Assembly: GCA_030765065.1 (NCBI GenBank)
Contig: CM060984.1
Location: 82,299,988-82,363,987 of the forward strand
DNA: 64,000 nucleotides
Direction of reading: 5' to 3'
Source of the DNA: Deroplatys truncata
Taxonomy: Eukaryota > Arthropoda > Insecta > Mantodea > Mantidae
Part shown: piece by piece, positions 20,456 through 30,599 of the stretch
Position numbering within the stretch: the first letter of the stretch is position 1
Layout: each line of letters opens with the position of its first letter
Translations under genes and position numbers: made by a program
The notes under the pieces: generated by a model
The model's input: only the letters and a program-made list of their open reading frames with translations
What the model was told of the DNA's origin: nothing
Database searches by the model: none

Positions 20456-21120
20456 ACACACTATCCACTGTAAAACAGAGTTCTCTCTGATGTAAACAAA
20501 GCATATGCTTCCTCTTGTCTTGAAACTAAGCACTACGCTTATGCGAATGTAAATAGTTCCTTAAACGTATTGTGTCATGAAACATTGGAGTAGGAAAGGT
20601 AAAGAACTACACATTTTATTGTGATTATTCGTAAGAACTCATTGTTAAAGGTTATGGATATATAGTAATTGTTAAGAGATTACAAAATATGATTTTCTTA
20701 ATTCTACCTGCTATTGCATTAACAATCAAAGAGTATCTTTTTGTTAATTACCAACTGTATGGATGACTGCTATTCTCTTGCCTATATGAGAAATGCGGCA
20801 ATGAATTCGCAGCGGTGCTATCTGAGTACCAAATAAACTCTTTGCATAACACAGGAAATATGATAAGCAAACAGTCATTCATAATACGCTAGCACTCATA
20901 TGCTCAGCTCAGGTCAAATCTTCGATTTTATCAGTTAGTGTTTGAGTTGCCATGACAAAGAAGAAGTGCATAGTGTGAATAAGCTGTTTTAACACAAAAC
21001 TGGGAAACCGTTAAAAAGTGGCAAAAAATTTGGTTGATAAAGTGCTAAATGAGAAGGAAATAGCACTTTTTATTGTAAAACCACCACCACTTTGTGTTAC
21101 TTGAACAAAATAAAATTCAG

Positions 21121-21640
21121 TATATGCAAAGGATCCATGGATCTTTTCATTGAAGGTTCAATGAATCAGGTCTTTTGAAGGATCCTTCGAAATGTTATTT
21201 ATAGTGAAATTTTAAACACTTTTCATTAAAAAAATTACTAACCTTCTGTGAATTAGAAAACTAAGCTTATATATATAAATAAACAAACCTAATGCTAACC
21301 TTCCATAAATTCAGAAACCTAAGCTTATATAAAAAAAAACCTAACCTCCCATAGTAACTTGGATGCAATGTGCTGTAAATGAAAAGCGTTTAAAATACTC
21401 AGTGTGTTAAAATGTTCACTATAAATAACAGATCAAAGGATCATTCAGAAGATCCAATTCATTGAAAAGATTCATGGAACCTTCACTGAAAAGAGCCATG
21501 GGTTGTTTGCATATACACAATAGTGGATGAGTATATACAATCAGACAAAAGATTCAATGCCATGCCTGGGATTCAAACCAGCAATCTTTTACTTGCCATA
21601 CCACTGCTCTGCCATCTAAGAATTTCTCTACTCACAGTAA
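21121..21640. mobile_element. Nested MITE and SINE in copy 2
   Basis: The same long-TIR MITE (21121-21515) and tRNA-derived SINE head (about 21526-21640, minus) as in copy 1, at matching places. Both were therefore present before copies 1 and 2 separated. Confidence 0.75.
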
Positions 21641-22523
21641 GCTATTTTCATAAGTATTCTACAAATGATTCATCATATATCGTGATCAACTTCATGTTTA
21701 TCATATGTGTTAACTTAAAAGGCTTCAATACATTTAAAAAATATTAAATGCCCATTACTTCAAAACCTTTGATTTTTGCACAAAAACAACACGATCATTT
21801 AAATGCCTATACATTTCTTATAATAAATATCCTGCAACTTAATTACTACTGCACAATGTATCTTTAAGGGAAGGATTTTGTATCATCAAAATTGCTACAA
21901 AGTTTAAATGGTAGAAAACAGACATGAAAGATTGAAACCACTTTGGAATTTCAAAGCCTCAGAACACATACTGAAGCTGCTAATTTCACTCAAAACAAAC
22001 ACTTCAGTTATTCTTGGAAACAAATGCTTTTGAGCATCTGTAATAACAGATTACAAGGACATTGCCAAAAAAGCTACCAGAATTTCTATTTTCATATAAC
22101 AAGCCCAGTTCAAAAAAGGACATAGCGGCAGTTAGATAAAAATGCCCAAAAGAGGGTGAATTACTGAAATATATGTGAATGATATCAAATATCTTTCTTC
22201 CTTCTGTATTAGAAAATTTCATTTGGGCACTGTCTTAAAAGAATTTTAGTATCATTAGCATGCTATCCTTGACAGTTAGTGTGTCAGTCCACCAATAATC
22301 CTACATTTTTTAATTATACAAGAGTATCACTCGCATGATCTGCATCTATGTGTTTGAAAATTAGCACAGTAACATGCTAATTAATTTGCATTAAAGGTTG
22401 ATTTTACCTTACCTACTTTTGGCTGTGATCTCCATCCATCAATTATGAAGTGCAAACACGAAAATTAATCGTATATTCCACTGTCTGGATGACTCACAAT
22501 ATCTGAAAAGTAAATCAGGACAA

Positions 22524-23043
22524 CGCCATTATGCTCTAGTTTTGGCCCGCACAGCGATGACGATGTCGTATTAAAGAAGTTGCTTTACCGTAACAGTGGT
22601 AGATAGTTAACGCAAGCGTACATAAAAAACAACCCTAAGCTAAGGCTAACCTTCCCTGAATTCAGAAACGTAAGCTTATATAAAAAGAAGTAATCCCAAC
22701 CTAAGGCGACGTTTGTTTTGTTTCGTACGCGATTCGCCTATATAAGTAAAACACCGTCGAGGGGCGGGTAGGTGGACACAAGCTATTGAACAGATCACAT
22801 CTACTTCTAAACTCACTCACAAGGTAAATTATTCGCTTTTCTTTGGCTAATTTAAGGCTACGTTTGTTTTGTTTCGTACGCGATTCGCCTATATAAGTAA
22901 AACACCGTCGAGGGGCGGGTAGGTGAGCACAAGCTATTGAACAGATCACAACTACTTCTAAACTCACTCACAAGGTAAATTATTCGCTTTTCTTTGGCTA
23001 ATTTAAACTACTTCGACGGGCCACAACTACAGTAGATTAGCCA
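22524..23043 (+). mobile_element. 520-bp insertion with duplicated TATA promoter unit
   Basis: Flanked by CAGGACAA at 22516-22523 and 23044-23051, an 8-bp target duplication; copy 1 has the uninterrupted site near 6016. It contains two tandem 151-bp units (22705-22855 and 22856-23006). Each has CTATATAAG (22738-22746; 22889-22897) followed about 75-80 bp later by AAG|GTAAAT, so each looks like a core promoter plus first exon and splice donor. A single related fragment is at 39190-39289. No coding capacity; origin unknown (LTR-like or captured promoter). Confidence 0.6.
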
Positions 23044-23622
23044 CAGGACAATATAAAATTCAGCAACACTAAGAAGCTCTTAAAAACTTAACCTTTCATC
23101 CAGCACTCTCATGCTGGAAACTTAATAACATACCTTCAGATTCTATGTCACCATTCGGGACTCGAACCACAACACTGGAAGGAATGTAAATCGTAGGCGT
23201 GTCCCCTCTGTCTGGACGGCTCAATGTATCTGAAAATTAATTCGTTATATAAAAATGTTGCAACATACAGTAACCTATCAGTTTTCTACCTCATTCTACG
23301 AATATCACTGAAGTTAATAGAAAATACCAATATTACAACAAATATACATTCTATCAGAAATAGCGTAAATGTATGATTACCGTCTCGGCTTTGTTCCTGG
23401 TGAAAAAACTTGGGACGAAAACTTCCAGCTATAAAAATCCAAGATGGTCCCTTTCTTCGTGCCTGCCATTTAGTTCGTTATGAACGTCGAAACTTGAAAC
23501 AGCCAATCAGAAAATTCGCCTTTCCCGCAAAAGTACAACTAGTGACACACCGTGTCCATGTGGGGAGTTAGTGCCCTCTGTTTCCACTTAGCCAATACCA
23601 CCATCACCCCTATGCTTTCAAT

Positions 23623-23765
23623 CACTTCCAACCCCGTAGGAGTTACTTCCACAACAGTTTTACTTCCATTCCGCCGAAGTACTTCCAAGACATTTTTATT
23701 TCCAACTCCCTCGGAAATACTTTCACCTCCAATTGCATCATTCCATCAATTCCATTGACATTCCA
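23623..23765. repeat. GGAAGT-rich repeat, right part
   Basis: The continuation of the repeat at 18985-19072, with many ACTTCCA motifs. The stretch from 23770 to 24630 beyond it is AT-rich with nothing recognisable. Confidence 0.5.
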
Positions 23766-24633
23766 ATACCTAACCAGTATTGCGTTATGCGTATTACTTA
23801 GAAGTCGCCATAACATTGGATATAATTTCCTTTATGATAATTGAGATGGCATTAATGCAGCCTGCGGCACGTTGCAATTTGAGAAAAAATGTTTAAGTAA
23901 ATTAAGTCAATAATTTTGACTCAAGTACTGATGAATTCGGATTTGGGCCCTTTATGCAAAATTGATGATAAATGCCCCATTGAATATGATAAATGCAATG
24001 AACGTCTTCAGTTGAACGTTAATACAGACTCTAAAAAACACGCATAAACTCCCCCCCCCGATCAATGATTCAATAGCAATTATGCTTCCATTAGTAAAAC
24101 CTAATTGGTTTTAGTTGTATTTCATCTACTCGTACTTCCCACATAATGTAGTAGTGATTTTAATAAGGGAATATTGCAGTAAGTTGAACGTTATGTACAG
24201 AATTCCAAAAGCACGCAGAAGTCTGTTTTTTCTGTTGTAATCATCTAATTCCGACTATGCTTGTATGAGAAAATTCCAAATTCTAGTTGCATGTCCACTC
24301 ACTACCAAGCACGTATGTAACGGTTATAATATTATAATTTTGCAGTATGTCTGTAGGCAAATATTGCATTTTAACTCCCTAAAGCAACATTTTATATTGA
24401 TTGCGAGTTTTAGCCTTAAAATTAGTAGTGAGCCCTTTACATGAACAGCACGAATTATGCATAATTACCCATTTAAATATAATTTTCATTTGTTACATTA
24501 TCGCTATGAGCAAAATAATTTTTGATACAAGAAAACTCTTAAAGCACCATAATTAGCGACACAAAGCTACAATAGTATTTAATTATGATTTGCCATTCGT
24601 CACATAACCTCATTTTAAATCAGCTAAAGCTGA

Positions 24634-25198
24634 TAAATGTTACTTCCAGTTTCGCCAACCTCATTTCAGTTGAAAATGTTGGTACTCCACATTCCGCATT
24701 TTCCTTATCCACTTCGTTGTTGGCTATCTGCCATGACGTAGATTAATAGTCGTCAACAGCAAAACAGCTGATAATTCTGCATATACAGGTGTAGCTTAGA
24801 CCAACAAGTTGTAATGTGCATTATTTTGTATCTGATAACCTAGTGTTTTTTCCTCAAAAAATTAGAGTAATACCTTAATAATTTATACTATTAAACTGCC
24901 TTAAGGCAGTAAACCTTGTCCCGTAGACATACGGTTCAGAAGGACAATTAAATAAATGTAAATCGGAGCATACCACTTTCTATTAAATTCTCAAAATGTT
25001 CCGCTTCACCATAACATAGAAATCAGCTCCTAGAGATTATAAGTATACTTAAGTTAATTTCTCAAAAGAATGTTTTATATTTGCTGAAACCACATTTATT
25101 GCAAAAGAATTTACCTCCACACTGCTCATAACCTAAACGTTTAACACCCAATACAGCAATATTTTACGAGGTATCTAGGCATAAGTTTCAGTCTCAAT
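24634..25198. repeat. 565-bp duplicated segment, copy 1
   Basis: Aligns in direct orientation with 29090-29649 at high identity, beginning ATAAATGTTACTTCCAG and ending GCATAAGTTTCAGTCTCAA. At 25199 this copy is joined to a fragment of the long-TIR repeat family. Read on the minus strand, both copies have an open stretch with VPTFSTEMRLAKLEVTFI, which might be a remnant exon, but no family was recognised. Confidence 0.85.
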
Positions 25199-25335
25199 GT
25201 TTTTTCCTGAAAAATGACTCAAACTATTTTGATTAAAATGTCATTGTATTCAAGATATTTACATGAAAAATAAAATGTTTATTTTTAATTTTCTGGGAAT
25301 AGCTTCATTCGGAAGGAATTTTGTATAATCTTGTG
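25199..25335. mobile_element. Fragment of long-TIR microsatellite element
   Basis: Contains the internal block of the family seen at 52024-52999: TTGATTAAAAT, ATATTTACATGAAAAATAAA, TTTTCTGGGAATAG and a GAATTTTG segment. Truncated at both ends. Confidence 0.65.
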
Positions 25336-25405
25336 TAACTGGTAAATTTAAGCAACAGAGGAAAATGGAAAATGCACATGCACAAATTCTGCTGTCCTGT
25401 GGAAT

Positions 25406-25759
25406 ATGTGTAAACATATTCATTTAGTATACCAAGCATATAAGCCTGTACTTGCATGCCCCCAAAATAAGGGCCCTGAAATAAATACTAAAGCGCATCT
25501 ACCCACTGAAAATGCAGAATTTCTTGCCAAGGAGCTGTCAACAAGGAGGAAAGTAGATGACTTAGAGTTGAAGAAGAAATGTGAAGCAGAAAGGCTAATG
25601 GAAATTATAGATGGCATAAAAACAGAAGCTGGGCTTTTTGCCTTACAGAAATGGGCCGCTTCTCTTAAGATAGTGGTGAAAAATGCAGAGCAAACACAAG
25701 AACGTACAACAGATTTCATTTGCCAAACTGGACCTTTAAAAGAGCCAGCTAACAAAAAG
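25406..25759 (+). CDS. Candidate exon, unknown protein
   Basis: An open frame with an amphipathic, highly charged composition, including AEFLAKELSTRRKVDDLE, KKKCEAERLMEIIDGIK and a Trp-containing FALQKWAASLKIVV. It ends at a strong donor, AAAAAG|GTACGT, in phase 0. The composition (many Lys/Glu, probable coiled coil) looks more like real protein than chance. The 5' limit is uncertain; an acceptor-like TTCATTTAG lies at 25420-25428. It could be joined to 27722-27790. No family recognised; it might also be a transposon or retrocopy fragment. Confidence 0.35.
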
Positions 25760-26834
25760 GTACGTCATGTTTTACTCTACAAAAAAGAAAACTATGAAAT
25801 TATCTTCACGTTTTAAAAAGCCCAATCATGAAGAATGTAACCAGTTAGCGGTACAGCTCAGTAGTGGATTTGCACCAATCCTTGAGTAGCTAGAGAAGAG
25901 TAGTGCCAAGATTTTTCTGGTGTGCTGAATTTGTTCGTCTGCTTTTCTGATCGCACATCATGACTAGTCTTCTGCTGCTGGCTGGTCTATGCAGAGTTAT
26001 CACATGGACGCAACTGTAACTGAAATTCCTTTCTTCCGTTTCCAAATGGTGATAATGAAGTAGTCTATAGAGTACAAGGTTGTCATTTCAGCTTTTGTGT
26101 GCTACTTCACCTAGTTGAGTTGCATAAGTTTGTATAATGCTTGTTTGAACACACATGGTGAGGAAGCAGAGGAAATTATACTCCTCCCCATTCCTGACAT
26201 GTCTTTTATGATATTGTCATCTTGCTAAACTGCCAGTCTCTACAGACATAGCAGGTTTGATATTGGACTTTATATACTTAAGCTACCATTTAAATACTAT
26301 TGCTGGATAGAAAGTAGTAGGAATACCGGTAGCACACAGTGATTGTATAATTGTTAGTCAATGGGATAGATGGATCTGTTACATCCCAGTTTTATATGTT
26401 ATAATGTTTTATGTATATGCTAACTACACCAACTTCTAAATGTTTTCTTATACAGGGTGAAAGGTATCGCTTGAACTGTAATAAAATGGCTAATAGACAC
26501 AGGCACAAGGAACATCACTATGTTTCATTTTTGTAGGTTTAATGACAAAAATTGTATTGGACATATTTGCACTACTCATTATATAGAATCCATGATTAAC
26601 GTACGGTTCAAGCAGTACCTTCCACCCTGTATACTGTCCTCCCAAATAATATCCATGCCGTAAAAATGAGAATTTCTCGTTTCAAGTGATGTCTTTCTCA
26701 AAAATGTCTTCAAGGTAATAGAAATTACATGGGAAATTGAAATTTAAGCATAACATAAGTATAAAGCGATAATTTCGAGCCTATTCAAAGTGAATTAATC
26801 ATCATAATAGTATCAACCTCATGTAAGCACTTTA

Positions 26835-27110
26835 TGTAGGGCAGATTGCGTGTGATGGTGATTAACACTTATTTGCTATTGTTGTCCTACTGTAATGCGT
26901 GTCGAGAAGTTTACTGTTGAAATGGTGATGGTTTACAATTTTTTCTCTCTTAGATAATGCATGATGGGGAGGGGAGCATCCCCCCGAAGGCTGTTCTTGG
27001 TGTTGGGTATATTCCTACTTACTCTGCATACTTCATAATTGTATGATGTGTTCAATTTCCCTGAGTATTGCTCACAGTGGAGCCAAATGAACAAACCCAA
27101 ACAAACATCA
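26835..27110 (+). mobile_element. 5'-truncated LINE 3' end
   Basis: Aligns with the 3' UTR of the non-LTR element ending at 35815. Shared blocks are TTGTCCT.CTG, GAAATGGTGATG, TTAGATAATG.ATG.TGGGGAG, ATAATTGTATGA.GTGTTCAAT and the tail AAATGAACAAAC..AAACAAA. It is a typical short, 5'-truncated insertion. I see no gene in 25760-26830 or 27110-27700. Confidence 0.75.
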
Positions 27111-27721
27111 CTGTATGGGCTCAATTTGTTTTTTCCCCTATGACCTGTCAATAAATTTAAGGTTCCCATGTGCTGTAGGACCTCTACTGTGTTATATCAA
27201 ATGTTATATATAGAACCTTTCCCAGGAAAAGGAATCAAAGTGTATTTTCTATTCAATAACTGTAAGTTTTATTAACTAGAACTGGCTTTGTGTATGCATA
27301 AGTGACTAAGTGCAATTACAATTACCTATAAGATCATTCCAATAGATTGTAATAACAGACATTCAAGAGGTTAGAATTTAATGGACATTTTAATTGGGTA
27401 GGCCATTCAAATGTATATTAATGTAGGCACATGTTCCTTAAAATACCATACAAATGTATTATACAGTATTATTAAATATGAATGTGAATGCAATGTCTCT
27501 GTGTTTAACCATATCACACCCACCCTTCATAATTGTCAATCACTTTAACATGTAGTTTAGTGTGCCAGTATTAATTGTTTTTTCATATGTTGACTGCAGA
27601 AAGAATGTAACAGCATATGCTGGTTTATAAATTTGGGTGGCTGGATGAGACACTCGTCCATTAGTATTGCTCTCTGTCCTCCATAGTATTTTTAATTTTA
27701 ATGTCCCTTTTAACTTCACAG

Positions 27722-27790
27722 GTTTACAAAGATTGGAGACTGGTGGAGGGGTGTGACAATGATGAAGATGGTGCAATTGATGGAATTATG
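27722..27790 (+). CDS. Candidate second exon, unknown protein
   Basis: A strong acceptor TTTTAACTTCACAG precedes an open frame reading VYKDWRLVEGCDNDEDGAI, in phase with the candidate exon ending at 25759. The proposed donor (ATG|GTGGGG) is weak, and the frame stays open to 27883. The pairing is a guess. Confidence 0.25.
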
Positions 27791-28918
27791 GTGGGGAAAA
27801 CCAGAGAACATTCAAAGTGTCATTTTATATACCACAAAATCCCACCTCTGGTCCCTAGGATTGAATCCAGGTTTTTTTTGTGAGAGGCCATAGTGTTGCC
27901 AAATTAGAAGTGTAAATATGAGACAACATTTAAAACAGAGATAGTATTACTCAATACTATCAAGTAATGAAACCAAGAAGTTGTTTTACAAGGCAGCTCC
28001 CACTATGACTTCACAAATGAGGTGTATGTAAATAATAGATACTTAAAAAAGAATAACTATTTCAACAGATATTTTGCCATGCAATACATATTATACATTT
28101 ATATAATTTAGGTTGGGTGTTTTGTCATAAATATGGTAGCTGACATTTCGATATGTAGAAATCATTCAGCAATAATGTGGTAATACACAAGTTTTATGTA
28201 ACTATTTGTGCTTCCAAGGCCAGCGCTTAACCGAGTTACCTAGATTGACAAAAAATCCCAAAGATACACAGTACATATGGAGAATTTTCTGTTTATGAAA
28301 TGCTTGTTATTTTGCAATGAAAAGAACATTATGTCCTAATTTATTTATTTGGTATAACAGCAGGAAATAGTGTTTGAGCACAACACTGATACACATACAA
28401 AATCAAACTATGGATCCCAAACTATTATCATTACATCACATTCAAAATTGAAATAGGTATCAGACATAATCCTTTGAGCATGAGTTCTCATGTTCGTTTT
28501 ACGATATTAGTGTGCAATCCACAAAAACAAACGTTTCGAAATACAGTCCCTATTTCGAACACATTTCAACACTAAATAGCACAAACACACATTTTAACAC
28601 CTTAACATACTAAGTATAGTTTATATTTAAGGTTAGCTTGTTTTCGCTATATATTTCAATTCTTCATTAAAACCAACTGAACTTTCGATTCATATCCTGT
28701 CTTCTACCTTACTAGGTTTTCAGGTCATGTTCTAGTTTTAAACATCGAATGCGCGTTATTTGGTACTCAATATTAAATACGGTATCACTATAAACTCCTA
28801 CATTTACACAATTGCTGGTTGATACGAAAATTCAGCTTTATTTTTATATTTTCGGCATTGCTATTTTATCAGCACAGCTTGGCTGATTTATAGCCATATT
28901 CTAAGGAAGATTGCTAGC

Positions 28919-28964
28919 ACAAATAAATAAATAAATAAATAAACAAATAAATAAATAAATAAAT
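28919..28964. repeat. (AAAT)n microsatellite
   Basis: About 11 AAAT units with one AAAC. The surrounding 27890-29085 is AT-rich, and I recognise nothing else in it. Confidence 0.95.
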
Positions 28965-29089
28965 TTTATCAGCTAACTTCCATCGTAGTTTACTTTCAAG
29001 CCTCAGCAATCAGCATGGCAGAGGTCGCGGTATTCGCTCTGGAAGCGTGCTGTTCATTTATCTTCGGGAGAGTATCTGCAAGCGCTTGT

Positions 29090-29649
29090 ATAAATGTTAC
29101 TTCCAGTTTCGCCAACCTCATTTCAGTTGAAAATGTTGGTACTCTACATTGCGCATATTCTTTATCGGCTTCGTTGTTGGCTATCAGCCATGACGTTGAT
29201 TAGTAGTCGTCAACAACAAAACAGCTGAGAATTCTGCATATACAGGTGTAGCTAAGACCAACAATTTGTAATTTTCATTATTTCGTATTTGATAACCTAG
29301 TGTTTTTTCCTCACAAAATTATAGTTTAAGAATTTACACTATTAAACTGCCTTAAGGCAGTAAACATTGTCCCGTAGATTTACAGTTCAGTAGGATAAAT
29401 AAAATATATGTAAATCGGAGCATACCACTTTCTATTAAATTCTCAAAATGTTCTGCTTCACAATAACATAGAAATCAGCTCCTAGAGATTATAAGTATAC
29501 TTAAGTTAATTTCTCAAAAGAATGTTTTATATTTGCTGAAACCACATTTATTGCAAAAGAATTTACCTCCACACTGTTCATAACCTGAACGTTTAACACG
29601 CAATACAGCAATATTTTACGAAGTATCTAGGCATAAGTTTCAGTCTCAA
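29090..29649. repeat. 565-bp duplicated segment, copy 2
   Basis: The partner of 24634-25198 in the same orientation. Upstream (29015-29089) this copy continues an open minus-strand frame (QALADTLPKINEQHASR) that the first copy lacks. Confidence 0.85.
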
Positions 29650-29916
29650 AGCCAGTGTTGCGTTCCGTTAATTTTATTTCCTTTACAGCAAATGGAATTA
29701 CAAACTATTCATGTACGTAGGGTCTCCATACTACATATGATATTACCAATATTACTTTGTAGTTCATTATACAACAGGGATAAAAGCACAACATACTAGC
29801 GTAGAACTGCAAGCTATTAAATCACAAACACTTGTTCATGTGACAGGAGTCATTAATTGTTAAAGACATTTGTGACATCCTGTTGTATATATACTAGACA
29901 TGGGGAAGTCATTCCG

Positions 29917-30140
29917 GAGTAAAACAGTGGAAGTATTTTTACCAGTACTCCGGGATGAGGAAGTGGAAGTATTTTCAATGGAACTAGTTCCGCCTCAGGC
30001 TGGAAGTACTTTCAATGGAACTAGTTCCGCCACAGGCTGGAAGTACTTCCAATGGAACTAGTTCCACCAAAGGCCGGAAGCACTTCCTCGGAGTGGAATA
30101 GGAGATATTTCCTTGAAACGACTCCGACAGCGGATTGGAA
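29917..30140. repeat. GGAAGT-rich tandem repeat
   Basis: Three tandem units of about 41 bp, each with TGGAAGTACTTTCAATGG followed by AACTAGTTCC, set in a longer GGAAGT-rich stretch. It shares CCTTGAAACGACTCCG with the repeat disrupted by element copy 2. It is possibly a subterminal repeat array of a DNA transposon. Confidence 0.7.
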
Positions 30141-30219
30141 GTGTTATAAGTAGTTCCGGTAAATTAACGCACTCGTCTCATCACTATCAGCAACTTTTAA
30201 ATTTGGTCTCAAATCGGAG

Positions 30220-30500
30220 ACAGTTAGCCATTCTTAGGATTTTCTCATTTCGTGCATTGAGCTCAAATATAGCACTAGTTAACCCACTAATATTATGAAA
30301 TCGTTTTGTTCGTAATACACTGATATACTATATGAACTTTTGGACTAAATATGTATTATTTTAAAAACCATTTAATATGCAACATAGCTGGCTACAAAAT
30401 CCGTGTTGGAAACCTTGAATAATACAAGTGTGCCGTGCGGGCCGCATAGTGTGACCTAGCGTGTGCATTTAAAACCAATGGGCATATGCAGCGCTCAGTA
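30220..30500. repeat. Upstream repeat shared with 37800-38090
   Basis: Diverged direct similarity to 37800-38090. Shared blocks are TTTTGGACTAAATAT/TTTTGAACTAAATAT, TTTAATAT...AACACAGC, GTGTGACCTAGCGTGTGCATTT/GTGTCATCTAGCGTCTGCATTT, and GGCATATGCAGCGCTCA/GGATATATGCAGCGCTCA. It lies just upstream of duplication half B. It may be an old promoter-proximal duplication. Confidence 0.6.
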
Positions 30501-30599
30501 TGTATGATTCAGGTTGGCCGAAGTGGGAAAACCGATGCTGCACGGGAAGTTTGTATCCCAGTTGAAATATGTTGTATCCGCAGATTAACCAGATTCTCA

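Larger units (their letters stand above)
19081..23614 (-). mobile_element. hAT-like non-autonomous element, copy 2
   Basis: This 4534-bp copy has the same termini as copy 1 (CACAGAACAG ... CACCCCTATG) and a perfect 8-bp target duplication, CTTTCAAT, at 19073-19080 and 23615-23622. It is nearly identical to copy 1, implying recent spread. Differences are a 288-bp tandem duplication (19880-20455) and a 520-bp insertion (22524-23043). The CRE is kept at 19202-19209. The putative ORF exon 1 has a 2-bp deletion after the ATG. No transposase is encoded. Confidence 0.88.
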
